From assembly GCA_964489215.1 (NCBI GenBank), contig CAZAYB010000080.1, positions 1 through 12,033 of the forward strand: a stretch of 12,033 nucleotides of DNA. Direction: 5' to 3'. The stretch's first letter is position 1. Every line of letters starts with the position of its first letter. Both the position numbers and the translations under genes were made by a program. This document shows, one piece after another, positions 6,596-12,033 of the stretch. The notes under the pieces were generated by a model. It was not told the origin of the DNA. It searched no databases and saw nothing but the letters and a program-made list of their open reading frames with translations. Origin of the DNA: CAZAYB01 sp964489215. Lineage in GTDB: Bacteria > Planctomycetota > Phycisphaerae > Sedimentisphaerales > Anaerohalosphaeraceae.

Positions 6596-7083
6596 ATAGC
6601 CAGGCATTTATTTGAGAGAGCCAATATTTTCGGTGGAATTCCTATCTGAGCACCCACGATTCCCCAGATATTGTACCATGCTGCCCAAAGATAAATTAAT
6701 GCTGCGGAGATAAATATCAGGTTTGCGTATTTTCTGAAGTATATAGTAACAACAAAGCAGCCCATGCACTTTAGCAAGCCGCCTAAAAAGGGTCCTGCTA
6801 CGGGTCCAAATAATACGCTTATGTAACGAACGGCGGGATGAAATTCTGCATTTACGCCGAGATATGACATAAAGTGTACAGTGCTGAAGGTGTCAGCCGT
6901 TAAAGCTATCAGGAATATGTAAATATAAAATCTATGGCTTTGCCAAAATCCTTTTGAGTTGTCAGTGAAGCGATTTGTTATGTTTAGTATGCCGATGCTT
7001 TGCGGATTGTAAAGATCTGCTATCCAATTATTGATATTGCTGTTTGCTGCTTCATTTAAGTTTATTGTTTTTTGACGGTTCAT
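6592..7083 (-). CDS. Multi-pass membrane protein, possibly DUF5658-like
   Basis: The 163-residue product has about 50 polar N-terminal residues and then three hydrophobic segments (about 52-74, 87-115 and 120-145). ADTFSTVHFMSYLGVNAEFHP (63-82, with D64, T68 and E80) resembles the D..ST...G..E.NP signature of small DUF5658-type membrane proteins; this is a memory-based resemblance and not certain. The ATG is preceded by AAGGA at 8 bases. A candidate promoter lies at 7108-7135. The gene ends within the last codons of the convergent DUF2905 gene. I cannot assign a function. Confidence 0.78.
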   Translation of the reverse strand: MNRQKTINLNEAANSNINNWIADLYNPQSIGILNITNRFTDNSKGFWQSHRFYIYIFLIALTADTFSTVHFMSYLGVNAEFHPAVRYISVLFGPVAGPFLGGLLKCMGCFVVTIYFRKYANLIFISAALIYLWAAWYNIWGIVGAQIGIPPKILALSNKCLAI

Positions 7084-7107
7084 TTTTTCTTGTCCTTATG
7101 CAAACAT

Positions 7108-7135
7108 ATTATAAGGCTAATGAGGAAATTAGCAA
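7108..7135 (-). promoter_or_regulatory. Candidate promoter of the 163-residue membrane protein gene
   Basis: Minus strand: TTGCTA (7130-7135, 4 of 6), 16-base spacer, perfect TATAAT (7108-7113); initiation near 7101 gives an 18-base leader with the AAGGA ribosome site. GCTAAT (7116-7121) and ATTAGC (7128-7133) form an inverted repeat within the spacer, and GCTAAT recurs at 7164-7169, so an operator is possible. Confidence 0.5.
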
Positions 7136-7266
7136 CAAATAAGGGCAGTAAGTCATTAGAGCTGCTAATTTTGATTATACGGTTCTTAATATATTGTTTT
7201 TGTCGGTTTTTTTGGGGTATCTCTTAATGCAGGTATCATTTTTTAATGGGCTTTTAGTATAAGTTA
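7136..7266. other. Non-coding part of the 7084-7418 divergent gap
   Basis: The full gap is 335 bases. Apart from the two promoters and the GCTAAT repeats it is AT-rich, with T runs at 7197-7202 and 7206-7212 and no convincing gene, hairpin or RNA. A minus-strand frame of 73 codons (7175-7396) crosses it and the plus-strand promoter but has no homology feel or ribosome site. Confidence 0.4.
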
Positions 7267-7294
7267 TTGACAAAATCCTTTCTGGGGTTAGAAT
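7267..7294 (+). promoter_or_regulatory. Sigma-70-type promoter of the lipoprotein-GH13 operon
   Basis: Perfect TTGACA (7267-7272), 16-base spacer, TAGAAT (7289-7294, 5 of 6). Initiation near 7301 leaves a leader of about 118 bases. The frame TTATTGACA-N14-GTTAGAATT is repeated exactly at the promoter at 10217-10244. Confidence 0.7.
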
Positions 7295-7418
7295 TTGAGA
7301 GTAAAACAGCTCTTTGAAGGACCTTTTGCAAATAAGTTGTTCCGGCGAAGTATGGAGCTTTTTTGTAAGGTAAGTATATTCAGGGATGTATTTCAATTAT
7401 CATGCGAAGGAGCGCAAA

Positions 7419-8507
7419 ATGTCAAGGACGGCAGTTTTTTTGTTTTTAACCACCGTTTTAAGCCTTTTTTCGGGGTGTCATATAACCGGTCCTGAGACAG
7501 TAAAGCAGGGCAGGTCTGTTTATAATATGGCAATTCAGCAGACAGGTAATGAGCAGCTTCTTTTGAACATTGTCCGTTTAAGGTACCGTGATACACCGTA
7601 TTTTCTTGAGGTTGCGAGTGTATTGACCAATTTCGAATTCAGGACTGAAGCTTCTGCATCGGCACTGTTTCCAGAGTCAGGGACGAGCACTTACGGTTTT
7701 GGAGGTGATCTGGTATATGCCGAGAAACCTACGATAACTTATACTCCTCTTCACGGTGATAAGTTTGTAACACAGCTTCTTGCTCCAATAGATATGAAAA
7801 AGGTTTTGCTTCTTTATCATTCAGGCTGGTCGATCGAGCGTATTTTCCGAATTGTGGTTCAGAGTATAAATGGCGTCAGGAATGCTCCCAGCGCTTCAGG
7901 TCCGACTCCTGAACGTGTTCCGGAGTACGCGGATTTTCAAAGAGCAGCGGACATTTTAAGGTCTCTCCAGAAGGAGGGTATGATTGAAATGGGCCATGCA
8001 ATGGAGTCGGAAAAAGCAGGTACATATCTGCAGTTAATGATCGACAGGGATGTTGCATCGAGGGAGGATGTTTTAGAGCTTAAAAGGCTGCTTGGGCTTT
8101 GGAAGGACCAGGACAACTTTATGGTAATCAAAGGCGTTGGTAAGGGGGGGGCAGATGTAATTACAGTTCAGCTTCGCTCTTTGATGGCGAGTTTGTTTTA
8201 TGTTTCTCAGTGTGTAAGTGTGCCTGGGGAACATGAGGAGTCTGGTAAGGTTACAGTAAGCAGATATCCGGATGGAAGAAGGTTTGACTGGTCGAATGTA
8301 ACCAAAGGGCTTATCAGTATAAATTACAGTAAAACAATGCCCGTTGATGCTTATGTTGCGATACCTTACAAGGGTTATTGGTTTTACATTGACGACAGTG
8401 ATCTTACGAGTAAATCAACCTTTTCTTTGTTAAACCAGTTTTTTGCGCTTCAGGCAGGTCAGATAAAGGCTCAGGGGCCGGTGTTGACGTTGCCGGTAGA
8501 CAGATAG
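7419..8507 (+). CDS. Lipoprotein of unknown function, upstream of GH13 gene
   Basis: From the ATG at 7419 (GGAG 7 bases upstream) the product has 362 residues. It begins with MSR, a hydrophobic stretch (5-18) and a lipobox LFSGC with C20 as the lipidated residue, so it should be exported and membrane-attached. The conserved-looking core is GNEQLLLNIVRLRYRDTPYF (43-62), a pattern I associate with uncharacterised lipoproteins in several Gram-negative bacteria. A helical middle (168-228) and a C-terminal part ending in short strands (AYVAIPYKGYWFYIDD, 311-326) follow. An ATG at 7386 in the same frame lacks a usable ribosome site and would bury the signal peptide. The stop codon overlaps the ribosome site of the next gene, so expression is coupled. 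Confidence 0.87.
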   Translation: MSRTAVFLFLTTVLSLFSGCHITGPETVKQGRSVYNMAIQQTGNEQLLLNIVRLRYRDTPYFLEVASVLTNFEFRTEASASALFPESGTSTYGFGGDLVYAEKPTITYTPLHGDKFVTQLLAPIDMKKVLLLYHSGWSIERIFRIVVQSINGVRNAPSASGPTPERVPEYADFQRAADILRSLQKEGMIEMGHAMESEKAGTYLQLMIDRDVASREDVLELKRLLGLWKDQDNFMVIKGVGKGGADVITVQLRSLMASLFYVSQCVSVPGEHEESGKVTVSRYPDGRRFDWSNVTKGLISINYSKTMPVDAYVAIPYKGYWFYIDDSDLTSKSTFSLLNQFFALQAGQIKAQGPVLTLPVDR

Positions 8508-8516
8508 GAGCAGTTA

Positions 8517-10121
8517 ATGTCTGAAAAGATACCCACCTGGGTTAATGATGCGGTTTTTTACCAGATATATCCCCAAAGTTTCAATGACAGCAACTCTGAC
8601 GGTATTGGTGATATACCTGGAATTATTGAGAAGCTTGATTATTTAGAATGGCTTGGTGTTAATGTTTTATGGCTTAATCCTTGTTTCGAGTCACCTTTTC
8701 GCGACGCAGGTTATGATGTTTCGAATTATTATAAGGTTGCCGGTCGTTACGGAAAAAACTCAGATCTCAAGAGACTTTTCAGGCATGCTCATAAGAGGGG
8801 TATGAGGGTGTGTCTGGACCTTGTCGCAGGGCATACATCTGTGGACCATCCATGGTTCAGGGAATCGTGCAGGCGTGAGGATAACAAATATTCAGACTGG
8901 TATATCTGGACTGATTCAATTTGGGAAAACATGACGGAATTCGGTCTTGAATGTGTAAAAGGTTATTCGGGAAGGGACGGCAATTACGCTACGAATTTTT
9001 TCTGGTCTCAGCCAGCGTTAAATTACGGTTTCGCTAAACCTGATTCTGATAAGAAGTGGCAACAATCAATGAAAGCCAAGCCTTGTCGGGATGTTTTGTC
9101 AGAGCTTAAGAATATCATGAAATTCTGGCTTGATATGGGTTGTGACGGTTTTCGTGTAGATATGGCTTCATCGCTTATTAAAAATGATCCTGGAAAAAAG
9201 GCAACATCTCAGTTATGGAAAAAGGTCCGTTCGGAATTTGATAAAGAATATCCGCATGCGGTTTTGATAGCGGAGTGGTTCGATCCTAAGGTTTCTATAA
9301 ATGCAGGATTTCATATAGATTTTCCATTAATCAGCGGAATTGTTGAGCCTGATGTAATGCTTCGCGGCAGCAGTGAATCGGATTTGTACGGCAGGGATGC
9401 GGGGGGCAGTTTTTTCAGCAGGACAGGTTCACCGGATGTCAATGGTTACTTTAGCGATTATATTTCACATCTGAAAAAGATAGACAAAAAAGGTTATATA
9501 GGCGTCTATACCGGCTCGCATGATATTAAGAGGGCAAGTCTTGGCAGATCGAAACTTGATATGGAAATGGTTTTTGCGTTCGTTCTTACAATGCCGGGTG
9601 TTCCATTCATTTATTACGGTGATGAAATAGCGATGGTTTATCAAAGGGATTTGCCGTCTAAGGAGGGTGGGTATAACAGGACCGGTTCGAGGACTCCAAT
9701 GCAATGGTCAGGGGGAAGGAATGCGGGTTTTTCCGAGGCAGCGAGCAGTGAGCTTTATTTGCCGATAGACAAAAATTATAAAAAACAAAATGTTGAGTCT
9801 CAGATTCAAAAATCTGGATCGCTTGTCAATAAGGTTAGAAAACTTATCAGGATTCGTAAGGAAAACGGCGCTCTTAGGGCGGAGGGCGGATTTGAGGTTT
9901 TGGATGCGAAAAAAGGTTCAGGATGTCTTGTGTACATAAGAGAAAATGAAGGTCAAAAGATTCTTGTAATTTTCAATCCGGGGACGGATGATGTTGTCAG
10001 GAAGATAGAGAAATTGGAAAAAGCTTCGATTTTGAAGCTTCTTGCGGGTAAATCAGCTAATCTGGAGGAGGGCAGATTAAAGATTCCGGCAAGATCATTT
10101 TCGATATCATTGTTAAAATAG
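8517..10121 (+). CDS. GH13 alpha-glucosidase-like glycoside hydrolase
   Basis: The 534-residue enzyme belongs to the alpha-amylase superfamily, nearest to oligo-1,6-glucosidase, alpha-glucosidase and trehalose synthase relatives. The N-terminus VFYQIYPQSFNDSNSDGIGD (13-32) starts the barrel and carries a calcium-loop motif. Catalytic regions: I, DLVAGHTS (101-108); QPALN (165-169); II, GFRVDMASS with nucleophile D215; III, VLIAEWF with acid/base E253; IV, TGSHDIKR with D336. GYNRTGSRTPMQW (385-397) and the C-terminal beta domain (about 450-534) are typical of the alpha-glucosidase branch. No signal peptide, so it acts in the cytoplasm on imported alpha-gluco-oligosaccharides. AGGAG overlaps the lipoprotein stop, 9 bases separate the genes. 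Exact substrate is not readable from sequence. Confidence 0.93.
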   Translation: MSEKIPTWVNDAVFYQIYPQSFNDSNSDGIGDIPGIIEKLDYLEWLGVNVLWLNPCFESPFRDAGYDVSNYYKVAGRYGKNSDLKRLFRHAHKRGMRVCLDLVAGHTSVDHPWFRESCRREDNKYSDWYIWTDSIWENMTEFGLECVKGYSGRDGNYATNFFWSQPALNYGFAKPDSDKKWQQSMKAKPCRDVLSELKNIMKFWLDMGCDGFRVDMASSLIKNDPGKKATSQLWKKVRSEFDKEYPHAVLIAEWFDPKVSINAGFHIDFPLISGIVEPDVMLRGSSESDLYGRDAGGSFFSRTGSPDVNGYFSDYISHLKKIDKKGYIGVYTGSHDIKRASLGRSKLDMEMVFAFVLTMPGVPFIYYGDEIAMVYQRDLPSKEGGYNRTGSRTPMQWSGGRNAGFSEAASSELYLPIDKNYKKQNVESQIQKSGSLVNKVRKLIRIRKENGALRAEGGFEVLDAKKGSGCLVYIRENEGQKILVIFNPGTDDVVRKIEKLEKASILKLLAGKSANLEEGRLKIPARSFSISLLK

Positions 10122-10139
10122 CAGCAGAATAGCTGGGGT

Positions 10140-10172
10140 AATCTCGCATATTTTTCAGAGATTCGTATTTTT
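10140..10172 (+). terminator. Likely intrinsic terminator of the lipoprotein-GH13 operon
   Basis: AATCTC (10140-10145), 12-base loop, GAGATT (10158-10163), then CGTA and five T (10168-10172). It begins 19 bases after the GH13 stop codon. The stem is short, so termination may be partial. Confidence 0.45.
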
Positions 10173-10216
10173 GGAAAGTTTTAAGGGAGATATTGTTGTA
10201 TTTTGCAGGAATTTTA

Positions 10217-10244
10217 TTGACAATTCGCCAGGCGTTGTTAGAAT
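10217..10244 (+). promoter_or_regulatory. Sigma-70-type promoter upstream of the DUF378 gene
   Basis: Perfect TTGACA (10217-10222), 16-base spacer, TAGAAT (10239-10244, 5 of 6); initiation near 10251. It lies 192 bases before the DUF378 ATG, with two hairpins in between. Confidence 0.65.
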
Positions 10245-10250
10245 TATGTT

Positions 10251-10357
10251 AGCATCGAAGAAATGGCAGCGGCGACCTGCAATGATTTCTCAGGGGATAT
10301 TCATCATCGTAAATTGTTGTTTTGTTCTTTGTTAATTTGCAAAGAAGAATTTTTTTT
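10251..10357 (+). ncRNA. Candidate structured leader or small RNA
   Basis: The stretch starts at the expected transcription start of the promoter above. It holds one hairpin with an internal loop: AGAAAT (10259-10264) with ATTTCT (10285-10290), inner GCAG (10266-10269) with CTGC (10277-10280), seven-base apical loop. It ends in a terminator-like hairpin, TTCTTTG (10325-10331) with CAAAGAA (10340-10346), then GAA and eight T (10350-10357). No reading frame of note is inside. It may be an attenuated leader of the DUF378 gene or an independent RNA of about 105 bases. It matches no riboswitch or RNA family that I know. Confidence 0.35.
10325..10357 (+). terminator. Terminator-like hairpin ahead of the DUF378 gene
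   Basis: A 7-base stem (TTCTTTG/CAAAGAA) with an 8-base loop is followed by eight T after three bases. The stem has only two G-C pairs, so strength is uncertain. It sits between a promoter and the gene, which suggests attenuation, or the end of a separate short transcript. Confidence 0.4.
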
Positions 10358-10435
10358 GGTTTTTTAGAATAATTGTTTTAGGGAATGGGTGCAGTTTTAT
10401 TTACGTGGTGCCCGGAATTTGACAGGGGGTCAAAA

Positions 10436-10675
10436 ATGAAGATGAACCCTATTTCATGGATCGCATTTGTTTTGCTTTTGGTGGGCGGATTAAACTGGGG
10501 GCTTGTAGGTTTTTTCCAGTTTGATCTTGTGGCCGCTATTTTCGGAGGCATGGATGCCGCACTGGCACGAATTGTTTATGCTGTAGTGGGTTTGTGTGCG
10601 GTATGGATGGCGATTGCTGCAATTACAAGCTGCACAAAGGCTGCTCACGGCCATCACGGGACACAAACTGCATAG
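10436..10675 (+). CDS. Small membrane protein, DUF378 family
   Basis: From the ATG at 10436 the product has 79 residues with two membrane segments (about 5-26 and 42-64). LLLVGGLNWGLVGFFQFDLV (13-32) with NWGLVG is the hallmark of DUF378, a small inner-membrane family of unknown function. RIVYAVVGLCAVWM (45-58) is the expected second half. The tail HGHHGTQTA is His-rich, perhaps a metal-binding or simply polar end. The start is chosen because AGGGGG lies 5 bases upstream; an ATG at 10385 in frame has no ribosome site and adds a segment the family lacks. Confidence 0.88.
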   Translation: MKMNPISWIAFVLLLVGGLNWGLVGFFQFDLVAAIFGGMDAALARIVYAVVGLCAVWMAIAAITSCTKAAHGHHGTQTA

Positions 10676-10776
10676 TAAAGGATTTTAACGGTTAAGGGCC
10701 TCTTCATTATAAGAACAGCTCTTAGTTGTCATAGTCAGCTTTGCTTATCAGAGCGGGTTAAGTCAAATGTTTATGA

Positions 10777-11406
10777 TCAGTTTTGGAACTGGTAAGTTGC
10801 GGTCCATGATTTGTCGGTGGTCAATGTGATTTTGCCGTTTACAGAATAGTCCGGGTCCATGCAGCCGGTGACGTAAATTATGCCTTGTTCTGTGGTTGTT
10901 CTCTGGTTTTCTGTGATAAGATCGGTCTTAACATAGCTGCCTTTGGCAATGAAGAAAAGTTTGCTTTTATCCTCATTGCCATTATGTTTGCAGACCCGGT
11001 CAACGGAGATGTTACCTTTAAAGTCCGCTGAGTACGAGTGCTTTTGTCCCATTGTCTGCCAGCTACATCGCCATTTTCCTTTTACTTCGCCCAGGTTATT
11101 GAATCTGATATTTATTTTGCCCCGGTGAAGGTCATCAGTTTTGACATCAGCTTGTATAACTATCAGCTTGTCAATTACCGGTCTGGGGGGGCGGGGCATA
11201 TCGATTATATCGCTGGGGCCTGCAATGAGGTCTTCCAGCATCCACGGCTTATCCTCGGCAGGGTCGGGCATGTTGAAAGCGGTGGTTACCTTGCCGTCAT
11301 TAAAGAATGTTCCAGCCTGTATTGCGTATATAACCAGCCCAATAGCGACAACTATGAGCAGTCCCAGCATGGCGATATAGCCTTTGTATCTGTATTTGCA
11401 GTTCAT
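10777..11406 (-). CDS. Single-pass membrane protein of unknown function
   Basis: I do not recognise this 209-residue protein. Residues 11-31 are a membrane segment after a short basic start (MNCKYRYKGY), so the rest is predicted outside the cytoplasm. Residues 42-80 are Pro/Asp-rich and probably a linker (PRPPRPVIDK at 71-80). From 81 on there are alternating strands: LIVIQADVKTDDLHRGKINI, KGKWRCSWQT, a repeated-looking KGNISV and NGKITLTTDKSWTATYQF at the C-terminus, suggesting a beta sandwich. Cysteines at 114, 139 and 182 could form a disulphide. There is no Shine-Dalgarno sequence; a promoter sits directly before the ATG. Confidence 0.78.
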   Translation of the reverse strand: MNCKYRYKGYIAMLGLLIVVAIGLVIYAIQAGTFFNDGKVTTAFNMPDPAEDKPWMLEDLIAGPSDIIDMPRPPRPVIDKLIVIQADVKTDDLHRGKINIRFNNLGEVKGKWRCSWQTMGQKHSYSADFKGNISVDRVCKHNGNEDKSKLFFIAKGSYVKTDLITENQRTTTEQGIIYVTGCMDPDYSVNGKITLTTDKSWTATYQFQN

Positions 11407-11412
11407 ATTATT

Positions 11413-11440
11413 ATTTTATCAGATTATGGATAATTTGCAA
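11413..11440 (-). promoter_or_regulatory. Promoter abutting the start of the 209-residue membrane protein gene
   Basis: Minus strand: TTGCAA (11435-11440, 4 of 6), 16-base spacer, TAAAAT (11413-11418, 5 of 6). Only AATAAT separates the -10 box from the ATG, so initiation would fall on or next to the start codon, giving a leaderless message. Confidence 0.5.
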
Positions 11441-11543
11441 GAATGTTCGAGGCGGTATATTCGCCAATTATTTCACTGTCGGCATTTGGTCCAGCTAAGC
11501 TGTCATAGCGTATTCAAAAAGCTTTCGTCTGTTCTGTTCCATT

Positions 11544-11963
11544 TCAATTTCCCACGATCTGGCAAATAACTTCTCTGTTTCTTGCCTTTGTGTCAAAATC
11601 CATAAGTATTATCTGCTGCCAGGTGCCAAGTGTCATTTTGCAGTTTACAATTGGTATGCTTGTTGAGGGTCCCAGCAATGTTGCCCTTACGTGTGCATGG
11701 CCGTTGTCGTCGTGCCACATTTTTTCGTGCTCATAATTGGTATTTTTGGGGGCAATTTTTTCAAGTGCCGCTTCAATATCGTGTTCTGCCAGGCCGGGCT
11801 CAAACTCAATCGTGCTTATAGAAGCGGTTGAGCCGACGTTGAAAACGCAAACAATCCCGTCTTTTACCTGGGAATTGTCGATAGCTTGTGCAACCTTGTC
11901 GGTAATGTTGATTATATGGCAGTTGCCCTGTGTCCTTATTTCCAGCGTTTCTGTCTTGACCAT
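11544..11963 (-). CDS. yjbQ: YjbQ / UPF0047 family protein (possible secondary thiamine-phosphate synthase)
   Basis: The 139-residue product has the normal length of the YjbQ/UPF0047 family. Members form small oligomers with a metal site, and some can substitute for ThiE, hence the annotation secondary thiamine-phosphate synthase; the physiological role is unsettled. Visible: FNVGSTASISTIEFEPG (41-57), HEKMWHDDNGHAHVRATLLG (79-98) with likely metal-site histidines H84, H89 and H91, TSIPIV (101-106) and LGTWQQIILMDFD (112-124), then RNRE. Position 108 is Cys (VNCKM) where the family usually has Gly. The ATG is preceded by AAAGGGA at a suitable distance. No other thiamine gene is nearby, so context does not support a pathway. 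Confidence 0.92.
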   Translation of the reverse strand: MVKTETLEIRTQGNCHIINITDKVAQAIDNSQVKDGIVCVFNVGSTASISTIEFEPGLAEHDIEAALEKIAPKNTNYEHEKMWHDDNGHAHVRATLLGPSTSIPIVNCKMTLGTWQQIILMDFDTKARNREVICQIVGN

Positions 11964-12033
11964 ACAAATCCCTTTGAGTTTAAGAGGTTATTATTAAAAG
12001 CGATTAACAGGGCTATCTAAGGATTTTACTTGA

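Noticed and set aside
7308..7364. Possible attenuator in the lipoprotein leader: AGCTC (7308-7312) with GAGCT (7355-7359), then six T
   Set aside because: Only a 5-base stem across a 42-base loop; too weak to report as a terminator.
7175..7396. Minus-strand frame of 73 codons in the gap before the lipoprotein gene
   Set aside because: It crosses the plus-strand promoter, has no ribosome site and no recognisable motif.
7352..7495. Upstream open frame overlapping the lipoprotein start
   Set aside because: The ATG at 7352 has only a weak GAAG ahead and the frame reads the lipoprotein signal-peptide region out of phase.
10710..10724. Hairpin TAAGA-ACAGC-TCTTA between the convergent DUF378 and 209-residue protein genes
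   Set aside because: Five-base AT-rich stem without a following T run on either strand; not a convincing terminator.
1..12033. CRISPR arrays, tRNA or rRNA genes, insertion sequences, integrases, toxin-antitoxin or defence genes
   Set aside because: I looked on both strands and saw no regularly spaced repeats, cloverleaf, transposase motifs or known defence domains; the window appears to be ordinary chromosome.

Overview
The window is a stretch of ordinary-looking chromosome with eleven protein genes, no RNA gene that I recognise and no mobile element. Base composition is moderate (low-to-mid 40s % GC by eye). The gene content (a SurE phosphatase, an UPF0237/UPF0210 pair, a PAC2-family protein, a membrane-anchored coiled-coil protein with a barrel-like and a BRCT-like tail, small DUF2905 and DUF378 membrane proteins) suggests a Gram-negative-type bacterium with lipoproteins. 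A Phycisphaerae/Sedimentisphaerales planctomycete would fit best. That taxonomic call is inference from style of gene content, not from a marker gene.

Layout. 41-2591 (minus): surE, an ACT-domain regulator and an UPF0210 protein, probably one transcript. 2692-3439 (plus): a stand-alone NAD(P)H-hydrate epimerase, divergent from surE; the two promoters sit back to back with abutting -35 boxes. 3440-3631: an unexplained, more GC-rich non-coding block. 3632-5071 (minus): membrane-anchored coiled-coil protein. 5326-6195 (minus): PAC2-family protein. 6383-6595 (plus) and 6592-7083 (minus): two small membrane proteins whose stop codons overlap. 7267-10172 (plus): a promoter, a lipoprotein of unknown function, a GH13 alpha-glucosidase-like enzyme 9 bases behind it, and a terminator. 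10217-10675 (plus): a promoter, a structured leader or small RNA ending in a terminator-like hairpin, then a DUF378 membrane protein. 10777-11406 (minus): a single-pass membrane protein of unknown function. 11544-11963 (minus): a YjbQ/UPF0047 protein.

How the genes fit together. Most are housekeeping or metabolite-repair functions (nucleotide hydrolysis, NAD(P)HX repair, possible thiamine-phosphate synthesis, alpha-glucan breakdown), with no visible single pathway. The only tight functional units are ACT+UPF0210, a pairing also seen in other bacteria, and lipoprotein+GH13. I found no defence system, CRISPR array, integrase, prophage or biosynthetic cluster. The most interesting signals are regulatory: consensus-like sigma-70 promoters, two or three of which place the start of transcription essentially on the start codon (leaderless mRNAs); a possible short RNA or attenuated leader at 10251-10357; and a BRCT-like segment in a membrane-anchored protein.
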